From NCBI RefSeq assembly GCF_014529535.1, contig NC_050735.1:12225739-12289738 (forward strand): 64,000 nucleotides of DNA. Direction: 5' to 3'. This document shows, piece by piece, positions 1 through 11,360 of the stretch (the stretch's first letter is position 1; each line of letters starts with the position of its first letter). Origin of the DNA: Bradysia coprophila. Taxonomy: Eukaryota; Arthropoda; Insecta; Diptera; Sciaridae. The position numbers were made by a program, and so were the translations under genes. The notes under the pieces are model-generated. The model was not told the origin of the DNA. It made no database searches and saw nothing but the letters and a program-made list of their open reading frames with translations.

Positions 1-208
1 TCGTCTTTTCGAGTGTCTGGGGAAACTTAAAAATTTAGTGCAAAGAAGAATCAAATCTAAGGAATTTAACTCAAATCAAGAGGGGACAAACTTTTTAGTG
101 TATCAACAGCTAGACAGCCTTGATACACTATAACACCACACACATTGTTTAAGTTAATTTCAAATTTCTAACCTAACGAAACACCAATCCAACCGAAAAA
201 TAGAGGAG

Positions 209-282
209 GCAGCAGCAGATGCTCCCCGTTGAGTGTGTGGAGTTAGCAGCAGCAGATGTTCCCCGTTGAGTGTGTGGAGTGA
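209..282. repeat. two-copy 37-bp tandem repeat
   Basis: Two adjacent 37-bp units begin GCAGCAGCAGATG and continue CCCCGTTGAGTGTGTGGAGT. They differ at only two positions. No gene is evident around them. Confidence 0.85.
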
Positions 283-364
283 GCTGTTTATTATAACAGC
301 AAAAATTCTGTTCTCATCTCAGTGACGAAATGAGAAAATTTCGTTGACAAAAACGTTGTATGAA

Positions 365-471
365 ACTCGGTGATAAATGCCTTCAAAGGCACTCGATGTG
401 TATTGTCACGCTCGGCCTACCCTACGGCCTCGAGTGACAATCTACACATCTAGTATTTATCACTCAGTGAC
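365..471. repeat. short foldback hairpin
   Basis: Inverted arms: GGTGATAAAT near the left end and ATTTATCAC near the right, with GTATTGTCAC facing GTGACAAT inside. It looks like a small foldback element. The open frames across 460-801 are not convincing genes. Confidence 0.6.
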
Positions 472-915
472 ATAAATAACTATTATGCAACTCAGCACCT
501 TAATGTTCGAAAACTGCGAACTTACGATGTCTCTGTTGCATAAATCGTTGTATGAGTTTCGATGCAAAGTACTTTGCTGTCTGCTGCCAGAAAACGACAA
601 AATCCAATTTATAACATTTTCTGGCCGTAAGACAACAAAATATTGTAACTGTACTGTCTCGCTGGGAACTTTTGCGTGTCGGCTCGAAATATAAACTTCA
701 ACACGCTTCAACAAAAAAATGTCCCAGCAAGACAGTAATGTACTATTATCAGGCTCAAGATGTGTATAATGACACACGGCCTGCGACGTAGCATAGCGCA
801 CTAGAGAAAATTAGAAAAATTTAGCTCTAACTGGTTAACAGACTGTTCGCTTCTACCTCCTCTTATAAGCGGTTTGAAGTGTCTGTCTTGCTGTAGATTA
901 TAGATTCGTGTTTCG

Positions 916-951
916 TATATAAGAACGTGCAAGTAAGATGTGAATTCAGTC
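916..951 (+). promoter_or_regulatory. core promoter of serine protease 1
   Basis: TATATAA at 916-922 lies 32 bp upstream of the A in TTCAGTC at 945-951, which matches the arthropod TCAGT initiator. The first ATG follows about 20 bp later. The same arrangement precedes the second protease copy. Confidence 0.75.
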
Positions 952-967
952 ATACTCAAGCTTGGTA

Positions 968-2066
968 ATGATGAACATCGTTCTGAGTTTCACGTTTTGC
1001 TTGTTCATAGTCGTCACAGCCGGCTCGACTGATCTTGCTGCTGCTCCAAGTATTCAAGTTGTTGGTGGAAATGAAGCTGCCAGATATCAGTTTCCTTACA
1101 TGGCTACTCTATACATGCATCCGTCAAATGCTGTTTGTGGAGGCTCTTTAATAACAACTAAAACCATCCTGACTGCAGCCCATTGCATTCAAGATGTAGC
1201 GCCCGGAAATTGGACGAGCATCGTGTTTGGAAGTCTAGTGTTAGATAAGTATCCACCAGACGAACCAGATCAAATCATCAAAAATGCAACAGGCGTACTC
1301 TGGCACCCCAATTTCTCAACGGATTCGTTTGGTGTTTACAACGACATTGGATTGGTTTTCTTCCAGCCTGTTCCGCTTGGACGTGCTATAGCTGTTGTCG
1401 CATTGCCAACGAGTGCAAGCAATAACTATTTAAATGCTAACGTTGTACTGACTGGGTATATATCAGTGTCCGTCAGTTTAATTGGAGAGTTTGTATTTAA
1501 TTGCACCATTTAATAGATGGGGAATGACCTCAAGCACTACTAGTTCACCGAACTTACATTACGCGTACACCAAAGTGATATCTAACCTCAACTGCAGGCT
1601 ACAGACAATCCCTTTCTCTATACAATCTTCGCATGGTAAATCACAATTTTCGTTCCATTTATTGGGCTGATATGAACTGACCATTTTCTTTTAGTGTGTA
1701 CCAGTGGAACCGCTGCAGGCGAAGATGTTGGAGCTTGTGCCGGAGACTCAGGAGGACCAGGTAATTTATTACAAGTCTCAATTTCATATCAGCGAGATCG
1801 TAAAAAAATTACAAAATAGTAATTCGTCTAAAAGACAATGCATACCAAACCAACATAAAATGCAAAATATCCATTCGTCTCGACATATAGCTTCTGATTC
1901 TTCTGAAGTTTTGTTAATTTCGTTTTTTTTTTCAGTCGTAACAACAGGTACTAATCCGGTGCAGATCGGCGTCATAAGCGTTGGTGGTACTTGTAGTGGC
2001 AGCAGACCTACAATTAATACAAGAATCACCTCACATTTGACTTGGATAAACGCCAATAAAATCTAA
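968..2066 (+). CDS. secreted chymotrypsin-like serine protease, copy 1
   Basis: S1-family protease, probably a digestive endopeptidase. Exons are 968-1455, 1517-1635, 1695-1760 and 1936-2066, phases agree, and the product is 267 aa. Residues 1-20 form a hydrophobic signal peptide and the mature N-terminus VVGG begins near residue 31. The triad is visible as H72 (TAAHC), D126 (NDIGL) and S221 (GDSGGP). Six cysteines fit the three standard chymotrypsin disulfides. The residue at the S1-pocket position (chymotrypsin 189) reads as Gly, so it is not a trypsin; a collagenase- or elastase-like specificity is inferred. The residue before VVGG is Gln, so activation at Arg/Lys is not expected there. 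ATG 968 was chosen; ATG 971 is equally possible. A tandem twin lies 2 kb downstream. Confidence 0.93.
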
Positions 2067-2099
2067 CGAAACAAATGTACTTATTATCGTTTCGAATGC

Positions 2100-2105
2100 A
2101 ATAAA
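2100..2105 (+). terminator. polyadenylation signal of serine protease 1
   Basis: AATAAA about 35 bp after the stop codon. An equivalent signal follows copy 2. Confidence 0.7.
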
Positions 2106-2106
2106 A

Positions 2107-2859
2107 TTGTCGTTTTGGCAAAAAGTGTTATTTTTCTGACTCGGCTCTTTTTCTGCAATGTAAATGTATAAACACGGCAGAGTAAAGTTAGCAGTGCATT
2201 TGGTACCTTATTTGACGTTTCGAAAATTAGTCGCATCTGCCTGGTTTATAAATGTTCGATAGGGTATTTCGTAGATTTTAGCGTGCATACTGCGCACTAT
2301 TTGAATGACGTCTAAGGAGGAAATTCATCTGTTACCACAACAACCCCCAGTAAAAAAAATTTGTAAGTGAGACTTCTCAAAATACTAAATCGAACGAATT
2401 CAGACTTCTCAGTCCTCAGCTTCATACAAAATTTTCTTCACTAAGACCTCACTGAGAAGTCTGAATTCGATCGATTAAGGCTTTGTGAGAACTTTTTTTT
2501 TACTCGGGGCCTCCCAATTTTCCGTTTCGATTGATGTAATGTATGGCTTCCACTCAATATTTTACACCTTTTTTCATCTTCAACCAACTACTTTACTCAA
2601 GTTTTTCGACCAAACCAACTCACTTTTCACATGTATCCCTGAACAATGAGCAATTGGGACTGTCATTTATGGCCAGGGCGGAGTAAGAGTTGCGAGGCTT
2701 TGTTCTGGTGCCTGTTTATAGTGTGTTGAAATTACACATCGTGTGACATATGTCGCCGAGTTTCACACAACGATTTGCACAATAAAGGCAACGAAAGTTT
2801 TAATTTTCGTCACCGACAACAATCGAAATTAAATATTGAAAACAAACTTACATTCGACG
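2107..2859. other. intergenic spacer with repeat remnants
   Basis: No gene recognised. It holds a fragment of the CACGGCAGAGTAAA repeat family near 2174 and an inverted repeat at about 2365-2500 (GACTTCTCA arms around TCGAACGAATTC / GAATTCGATCGA). Confidence 0.5.
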
Positions 2860-2966
2860 ACGAAAATTAGAAAAATTTAGCTTTAACTGGTTAACAGACT
2901 GTTCGCTTCTACCTCTCTTTTAAGCTGTTTGAAGTGTCTGTCTTGCTGTTAGATTCATGTTTTTCC

Positions 2967-3004
2967 TATATAAAAATGTGCAACACTGAGATGTGAATTC
3001 AGTT
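2967..3004 (+). promoter_or_regulatory. core promoter of serine protease 2
   Basis: TATATAAA at 2967-2974 lies about 34 bp before the A of TTCAGTT at 2998-3004. The block from about 2862 to the ATG is a close copy of the block upstream of protease 1, so the promoter was duplicated with the gene. Confidence 0.75.
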
Positions 3005-3020
3005 ATACTCAAGCTTGGTA

Positions 3021-4182
3021 ATGTTGAGCATCGTTTTGAGTTTCACGTTTTGCTTGTTCATAGTCGTCACAGCCGGCTCGACTGATCTTGCTGCTGCTCC
3101 AAGTATTCAAGTTGTTGGTGGAAATGAAGCTGTTAGATATCAGTTTCCTTACATGGCTACTCTATACATGCATCCGTCAAATGCTGTTTGTGGAGGCTCT
3201 TTGATAACAACTAAAACCATCCTAACTGCAGCCCATTGCATTCAAGATGTATCCCCAGGAAATTGGACGAGCATCGTATTTGGAAGTCTAGTGTTAGATA
3301 AGTATCCACCAGACGAACCAGATCAAATCATCAAAAATGCAACGGGCGTACTCTGGCACCCCGACTTCTCAGTCACTTCGCTCGGCGTTTTCAATGACAT
3401 TGGATTGGTTTTCTTCGAGCCTGTTCCGCTTGGACGTGCTATAGCTGTTGTCGCATTGCCAACGAGTGCAAGCAATAACTACTTAAATGCTGATGTTGTA
3501 TTGACTGGGTATAAATCGACGGTCAGTTTAATTGAAGATTTTGCATTTAATTGCACCATTTAATAGATGGGGAATGACCTCAAGCACTACTAGTTCACCG
3601 AACTTACATTACGTGTACACCAAAGTGATATCTAACACCAACTGCCAGCTTCAGACAATTCCTTTTTCAGTGCAATCTTCGCATAGTAATTACAAATTTT
3701 TGTACAATTTATTGGGCTAATGAAATGAAGTGACCCTTTTCTTTCAGTGTGTACCAGTGGAACCGCTGCAGGTGAAGATGTGGGAGCTTGTGCCGGAGAC
3801 TCAGGAGGACCAGGTAATTGATTACAAATATCAACTATAAATCAGCGGAGTGACGGGGCGGGATCTTAGAATTCGTCTAAAAACACTATACCAACCCAAC
3901 ACATGAGATGCAAAGTACTCATTCGATTCTTTGTAGGACATCCAATAATTAAAATGACATCCAAAAATAAACAAAAAATCGGAAATTATAGACTTGCCTT
4001 CACATCTCATAATTTCAAGTAATTTTGTTCATTTTTTTTTTAATTTTTCAGTTGTAACAACAGGCGCAAATCCAGTGCAGATCGGTGTTATAAGTGTTGG
4101 TGGTACTTGCAGTGGTAACAGACCTACAATTAACACAAGAGTCACCTCACATTTGACTTGGATAAACGCCAATAAAATCTAA
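3021..4182 (+). CDS. secreted chymotrypsin-like serine protease, copy 2
   Basis: Tandem paralogue of the gene 2 kb upstream. Exons are 3021-3508, 3567-3685, 3748-3813 and 4052-4182. All four exon lengths equal those of copy 1 (488, 119, 66, 131 nt), giving again 267 aa. Signal peptide, VVGG after Gln, TAAHC, NDIGL and GDSGGP are all kept, and so is the Gly at the S1-pocket position. Differences are scattered substitutions, for example FNDIGLVFFEP against YNDIGLVFFQP and SHMC against SHVC at the exon 2/3 join. The last intron is longer than in copy 1. A recent duplication with both copies intact is the simplest reading. Confidence 0.93.
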
Positions 4183-4211
4183 CAAGAAAATTATGTTTTC
4201 GTTTTGAATGC

Positions 4212-4217
4212 AATAAA
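4212..4217 (+). terminator. polyadenylation signal of serine protease 2
   Basis: AATAAA 30 bp after the stop codon, in the same context as in copy 1. Confidence 0.7.
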
Positions 4218-7200
4218 ATTATTAATTTCGTTTGGGAAAAAGGTTTAGTTTTTATGTATTGGGGTTCTCGTAGTTACAATCCAATGGTGGCTTCTCCATC
4301 ACGAAGAAGTGGTTTCCGTAATGAATTAATTTCTATTCGTGTTCCCAAGGACACGGTCTGAAACCTATGCCATATTATTACATTAATCGATACAAAAATA
4401 CGATTGGTTCTGTGACTTTTAATTTTGAGCTTCAGAAGGTGCACTGATAAAGTAAGCAATTTCTCGAAATTTGCATAGTTACTTTTCTCAACGCTGGTCA
4501 AACACCTGCAACCAAATCTATTTTTTAATGAAAGCAAACACATCCGTGGTCGTTATTGTCAGTTTACATTTTTCAAGAAGGATTCTGGTGAGCAGATATC
4601 ATTGAAAATAAAATGTGAAACGCACAAATGTCCGTACCATTCAAAAAAAAAACTTCAAAAACTTTAAATACCCAAGAGTGTGACGCAAGTCTTTATGTTT
4701 TAACTTAAAAAATGGCTGATATAGCTAGGGGTGACACACTCTGCGCCTCAGCTCAAAGATTTTACTAGAGAAAATTTTCGCGAAATAAAAACGATTGCGT
4801 CACAAATGGTATATGATTCGGCTATCATCGTTAAGGATACTTTATTTCAAGACATATTGTTACTTCTATCCAAAAAATGTGAATTCTTGAAGAACTGGGA
4901 AGATAGTGAATCAAGCGGAGTAATAAAATTTTAAGAACCAGTCAACTACCACCTCATTCTCAGTAATCCAAAAAGTCGAGAAGGGAGCCCATACAAACAG
5001 TCAAAAGTCCTCAAAATCCTAGAATTCTACTGGTAGGAGCGGTACGGGGAAAAAACGTTTTTCGCCATTGTTCCTTATTTCTTGAAGATTACCCGTCAAA
5101 ATTGTCTCATACAAAAATATTTACCTGTACAATGAGGTTAATGTTTTAATTTAACGCACTTGTCGTTGCACGATATGCACACCAATTGTCCTTGTGCCGA
5201 GATTGGAATCGAAAAACTTGATATAAATGCGACAATAAAAGTATATGAAGTTTATTTTATACCAGGCGTTCGAGATTTGGATCATTTTTATCGGTTGCGC
5301 GAGAAATGAAAGCGCATGTATAGATAAAGAAGTGCTTCCATGTGCAAAGTTTATTATCAAGCGTTGGTTATTTGACACATTTTTATTGTCTGGATTCTGT
5401 ATGTCCGTTTATTTGTTAAGATTATCAATTTCTACAATAAAATACGAATAAGTACACTTGTAGACAATAATGGCAAATCTATGAGATAAAAATTACCTCA
5501 ATTTTTCGAGTCAATGGGAAAATGGCTTTTTGTGCATCGAATGATCTCGGCTGAATCTCGGAAAATATGACAGATAGAAAGTTTGTTTAAAAGCCAAATT
5601 TATAGAGCTTTAGATTCTAGTCAACTTTCAGGCTTTTCCCCTAAAGTCGCTCATTCAGGAGCTACGAGCGTTTTAGATGTGAGATATGTGACCTATATGA
5701 CCGTTGTAAGGGTCTAAAAGTGTCTTTCGGAGTTTAAGAGGTGTATACTGTCGTACAGACCTGCTAAGGACTAATTAAAAAAATTGGTCTTTGAAAATTA
5801 GTTACTATTTCGTCATATGGAAGGTCACCTTCTGAAGGTGCGTCACAAATTAGAGATGTTGAGGCAACCAATGTAAATAAAATTGAAGAAGACAGAAAAT
5901 ATTAATTCATGAAGCCTCATCATCTGCCTCTGTGTGACGCACCTTCCCTATAATGAAATAGTAACTTGTTTGGAATAACCAATTTTTTGAACACTACATT
6001 TTGTAAATGAAAATTTGGTCGATTTTTTTAAAATTTAATGTATTCCGCGCAGTATACATTCCGGTTGTCATAAAAAATTATCATTTCAATTGAACATTGT
6101 TTTTAGCGTTTATTATCTCAGCTTTTTTCATGCAAGTTTACAATTCAAATAGTGCAGCATCGTCTTTTGCGTTCTTTGCGAAATTTTCCTTAGAGCCAAT
6201 TGCGTAAACAGTCTTGACTAAATACACAATCGAACAAATAACTATAACAGAACATTGCCCGTCGCAATCGCGTGTGTTATTTAGTCAATATGTACCACTT
6301 GTGTTTTCGAATAGAAGAACAAAGAATGTCGAATGTTATGAAAAATTGAAAAAGACAACAAGTAATTTTCCGTAACAGTAGATTACATTAAATACTGCGA
6401 AAGTAACTCAATACAATACTCACAAGTGTCAGTAAAACATTTGTCAACAAAACAGCTACCGAAGCAAGGTGCTCAAAAACACACGAGTGATTTTCCGAGT
6501 ATCGCATGGTTGTTTCCGATTTAATGAACTACATAACAGCAACCAGAATACATGGTTTAATGCCGACCCCATGTAAAAGTTGATTATCACATAAAATCAA
6601 CCGAAAACATTCATGCATGTAATGGATCAATTTCACAGTGTATAACTGCTATGTAATGGTCAACTTTCGCATGAGACAGGTAGTAAAAAAAGTTACGTTC
6701 TCATTTGAAACTTTATATCTTCAACTGTGTGATTGCTGACCGAGCTGAAGGCAAAATAAAAAGTTCCAAACAATCTACTATTACTGCTTACAATAAGATT
6801 GCGTTTATGTGAAGCAACAAATCGATTGGAAAGGGACTGTTCGTTCCCTAAGTGCTTGAGTGTTCTCTTTTTGCAGTATATTGTACTTGAATATCCATGG
6901 ATCCATGGTCTTAGATGCACGGACAGTGGAAAATGAAACGAGTTCGTGAACAAACGATAATCATAATTTTATTTTCAACATTTCTTTTAAGAAAAATAAA
7001 TTTCATTTTCTAGTTTATTTGTACGGTTTTACATTAAATATTTCTTTCAAAAATCTGATGTGACCAATGGACACTGTCTATGGCATACGTTACTGTATTT
7101 ACATGCTTATGTACGGTAAAGTCCACTTTACATTACTGTTTGCGATAGTGAAAATGCACTTACCGAGCACAAGCATGTAAAATCTGTAATGTCACTGTTT

Positions 7201-9014
7201 GTAAATGCTTGTTTTGGCTCGTGTGATTACTCCACTCGTCTTCGGCTCGTTCCACAAAACTTGCCAAAACAAATATTTACAAACAGTGACGTAACACAAT
7301 ATATTGCTTAATTTTACCATTTCTTCTTCTTCACTCTACGCTGATTTAATAAATAATTTTTTTTTCTTCTAAATATAATAAAAATTGAGTATTCTTCCGT
7401 GCCTAAAAATCATTATTGAGCATTTCACCATTGCATCAATCTTCCAATATTTTTGGATTATTTCGATTCATTGAAAACGCATCAAAAAATAAATTATTTT
7501 GCACCGTTGCAATGTCCTTGCACAACGATGAAAACCTTCTGACACCAGCTGTTAGTAGAGTTCCTTCTATAAATTTTTATCGAAGAAAAAAAAACAGAAA
7601 AAGAAAATTTTAAAATAAATAAATTTGGTAGCACCCAAAAGATGACCGAACATCGAGGGGGACCGCATTAAATTTACAACTCTTTTTTTTAGAATGCAAC
7701 TCTTTTCAGTGCGATCCCCCTCGCCGAACATCAACAAGCGAAAATGATGTCGGTTTGTTCAAACTCAATTCAAATTAGTAACGATAATTTGATGGTGTTG
7801 TTAGTCGATCGTTGTTATAGAGATGAGTACACAGTTCGTTAAAGATGCCTCAAAAATGCTTCACAACTTGTCCCAATGGGACAATGTCCCATGCAAAATG
7901 ATTGAAAGTGAACCGAAAACGTATGAGCCAACTGTCACATTTTTTTCATGCATGATGTAAGCCAGGTGTAAGCCCTCAGTTTTTCAGACATTTTGCATGA
8001 TTTCACGAACTGTGTACTAGCCTTTGGTAAAGGAGAAATTTTATCAAAGAGTCGTTTTAGTAAACAGATCCAACTAGTGAACTGCCACTATTAAACAACG
8101 TTTACAGAGTTGTTGGTATGAGATAAGAGGGAGACTGGAAGAGATTAAAGATTAGTTTAAGTTAGTTTTGTTAGATTGATGATTATTCTTTGGCCCAACC
8201 CTTGTAATGGCTATGTCCACAAATTTACTGGATTAAGTTACCAGATTTTTTGATATGTGTTCTGATTGTATTTAAGACTTCCTACGAGGAAACATCTCGG
8301 AGGATATTGGAAACATTCGCATCATGGGTCTTTTGAAACTTTCTGTGTGAGAAATTGTGATGGAAGTAGTTGAAACATATATAACCTTTGGTATTCGAAA
8401 CCAATATTCTTCTGATTAGTTTGACTAACAGATCACTAACTTTCACTTGAATTACAATCGGTAAATTTTACTGACGTGCATAATTTGCAACAGGCTGGTC
8501 TTTTAACAGCTGTTGTACATTATATTGTTTATAATAGTAGGGTACTTGGCGGTTGACTCACTCACACTTGTGTGTTTGTGTGAATAGATGGATAATAGAT
8601 GTTGTAAACAATAACATGAACGCCAGCTGTTGCAAATTTTGAAGTTCAATGAAATTTACCGAGTGTATGAATATGAAAACGAAAAATGAGCGAATAAGTA
8701 CAAACAACAACGTATCATTGACCTGCAGCTCAATCATTTTATCTAAAAAGTATAAGATTGGGAAATCAGACCTAAAACAAAAAGACAATATTTAAGAAAC
8801 GATTAGGTTAACTTCTCATAATTCGTTCTGTTTAAAAAATTAATCATTTCAATATCTGATTACTAGCCTATACCAAACTCTATATGATCACGTGACTATT
8901 ATACGATATATCTAAAAAATATTAAGTTAAGTTAAAAATAAATGATGCCGAGCCACTGTACGGATAACAATAAACTCACAAATTTTCATATTTTTCTCAT
9001 TCGATTTTTACAAA

Positions 9015-9133
9015 CCTTTGTAAAAGGAAAAATGCTATTGGTAGGCTCATGTCAATAGCCTGTGTAAAAGAGAAAATGCTATTAGCAGACGCCTGCCAAT
9101 AGCCTCCGTAAAAGAGAAAACACTATTCGCAAG
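9015..9133. repeat. 44-bp tandem repeat, 2.7 units
   Basis: Units at 9015-9058, 9059-9102 and a partial 9103-9133 each begin CCTNNGTAAAAG. The first two end CAATAG and are separated by the GAAAAATGCTATT core. Confidence 0.75.
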
Positions 9134-9944
9134 TATATCGTACACTTACATTGTTTTCCGTACGCAGGCTCTGTATCTGTAACAGAGCTAACACAAATCG
9201 AATATAGCGAAACTGACCGACTTGAACCGACTTGACACCTCCATATTTAGACAGATCTATTGATCCTAGCACAATTAGTATTTTACGACAATAATTTGCA
9301 TTGAAGTACTATAGAATGCGTTAAAATATCAGCTTTGTGTTATAGTTGGAGTACGAAGCGTTAATAGTGAGTTGAATTGTATATTGTAAACTATGGTGAA
9401 AAATGACATCGTCGACAGTTTGCCTACACATTTCATTGTATTTGTTCAGAGAAGAAGCTTAACCAATTTCATTAAACTTACAACTAATTTCAAGAGAATT
9501 TTGAGAAAAAACAAAATCTTCAAAAGAAGTTGTTCGTTGGAATGGTAAACTGAACAGACGTGTAAAAATAAGTTACTATGAAATTGATGCCTACCATTGT
9601 TTTCACAAATTGACTTTTATTTTGACACGTCTCGACCTCTGTTTATTGCTTGTAGTGCGTTGGTACAGTAGTTAATTTGATTTTTCGAATGAATTTATGA
9701 CTGGAACAGCGAGTGCCAGCGAGTAGGTATTATTACTGTGTGAGATATCCGTGCATTGTCATTTAAGGGAAAATAGTTATTTATTGTGCGCCTAAAAAAG
9801 CACTGAGTTGCGATACGGACATTTTTTCACAATAAAGATTAACAAAATCTTTCTTCCAATTGGCAACTACAATCTGACAGATTGTGATGTTAGTGGCAAT
9901 GTCAAAAACTATGACAACACCAATTATTTGACATATTTTTCCAG

Positions 9945-10040
9945 CACTTGTATCGAAACGGTGATATACATTTCGCGCACTTGTATCAAAATGGGGACAT
10001 ACATTTTCGCACTTGTATCGAAATGGTTGACATTCGCGTT
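9945..10040. repeat. about 33-bp tandem repeat, three units
   Basis: Three units each begin CACTTGTATC(G/A)AAA and continue through a GACATACATTT-like core to TCGCG. The overlapping open frames on both strands are by-products of the repeat. Confidence 0.75.
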
Positions 10041-11205
10041 GATTGCGTCTCAATTTTGTTTTATACTTTTAAACTCTATCCGTGTCTGTCTTTTGTAGTT
10101 GTCCATTGCAAAAAGTATATTCTGCAACTCGTTGCACAAGTAGACTTTTGTATCACACATCCTAATTTCTCATGGACACTAAGGACTTGTACTACAAAAA
10201 TTGACATTGTACAACATGATGTACAATATATTATTACTCCCAGCACGACACTGAAATGATTCACTATCTGACGACATTTGTCATATCAGTGGAGGTCAGC
10301 GAGTAAAACAACCTTCGTAATTTTTTAGAGATTGTTATTTTGACTGGTGAAATTATAGCCTTGGGAAAGGGTTATAAACGTTCAACTCGTCAAAATAAAA
10401 ATGACCAAACAAGGACATACTCTTCTGTAGTTTTCGACTCTGAGTTGTGAAATAGTGGATTATATTGGATGCTGCGAAAGTAATTCATTATATAAGGCAA
10501 GAAGTTTGTGATAAAATCAAACTCACCAGTCAGTGTGTTTTTTCATCAAGAAGCTTCGATAACTGTCTTTCGACAAGTGTCGAGTTTCTAAATTCGAGTC
10601 GAGGGCGAACGTCGAAAACTGTATTTTCGCCGAAAGCGAGTGGTACAACAACATTTTTGGAAAAACAGTTACTAAAGCAAGTTGCTCATAAACATATAAG
10701 AGAGTGTGCAAGTATCACAAAGTTTCTCCAATTAATTAATTACGCAGCACCCAATGCTATCAGCCCCATGCGAAAGTTGAATATCACAAAAGAATTTACG
10801 TAAAAAGAACCGAAAATAAAGGATCATTTTCCATGGGACAAACTGATATGTAATGGTCAACTTCCGCGTGCGGCAGGCATTAAAATAAATATTTTTCAGT
10901 TATCTATATTCCTATTAGTTTGTATTAAATGCTTAAACGAAAATGACTGTGAAATATTAATGTTTGTAATATTCTTTTACATGAGAAATCCAAGCTCGTC
11001 GATATACATGATAAAAACGATTAATGAGAATAATAAAAAAAACAAAAAAAAAAAATAAAAAAAATCGAATTACACAAAACTAAATGTCGCGTTCATATTA
11101 AGTGTCAAGAGTTTTTAATTAATTTATTAATTTAATCGAGAAAAGAAAAACTTAAACAATAACGATCTATAGAACTAAGTAACTAAAATATGATGAACGT
11201 TTTTT

Positions 11206-11360
11206 TTAGTGTAGCCTATGCGTATGCATATTTGTTGATTCAACACAGATAGGCTTACCTTTGGTAGTGTCTAGGAAAAATGACGTATTTGTATCGGCGT
11301 CACCTTTACAACGATTATTTAAAAAGTCGCGAATGTGCTGCACAATCAACTCAATAGCAA
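11206..11360 (-). CDS. candidate alternative last exon of uridine-cytidine kinase
   Basis: On the minus strand, a TTTTCAG acceptor precedes a 155-nt exon that starts two bases into a codon, which is the phase needed after kinase exon 6. It encodes VAIELIVQHIRDFLNN and runs in frame to TAA at 11206-11208, adding 51 residues. VAI-LIVQHI-D-L matches the C-terminal helix known in uridine-cytidine kinases. A competing last exon ([14 protein letters not shown]) lies at 20081-20163. Joining this one to exon 6 at 23176 needs an 11.8-kb intron and gives a 268-aa protein. A GTAAGC after ACCAAAG could be an internal donor. It may be a used alternative exon or a remnant of a duplicated gene. Confidence 0.7.

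Larger units (their letters stand above)
4218..11205. other. gene-poor, repeat-rich spacer
   Basis: No gene could be supported. Short open frames (for example 4731-4934, 5245-5451, 7416-7613) lack recognisable domains. About 4260-4640 is a diverged copy of the repeat also seen at 25.7 and 56.0 kb (ACACATCCGTGGTCGTTATT). Segments at about 6350-6690 and 10440-10890 resemble each other (shared TGTAATGGTCAACTT). A GAGGGGGACCGCA hairpin lies at about 7650-7730. Confidence 0.5.

Noticed and set aside
460-801. 113-aa minus-strand frame and overlapping 69-aa plus-strand frame
   Set aside because: No recognisable domain, low-complexity context with hairpins, and no splice or promoter support.
1456-1516. 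Read-through end of the first protease frame (ISVSVSLIGEF)
   Set aside because: Splicing at GTATAT to TAATAG restores the conserved LTGWGMTSS block, so this is an intron.
5245-5451. 68-aa frame beginning MKFILYQAF, like a signal peptide
   Set aside because: The rest is not like a secreted protein family, and there is no promoter or polyA evidence.
9781-10264. Cluster of overlapping frames on both strands
   Set aside because: They arise from the 33-bp tandem repeat; CACTTGTATCGAAA translates openly in several frames.
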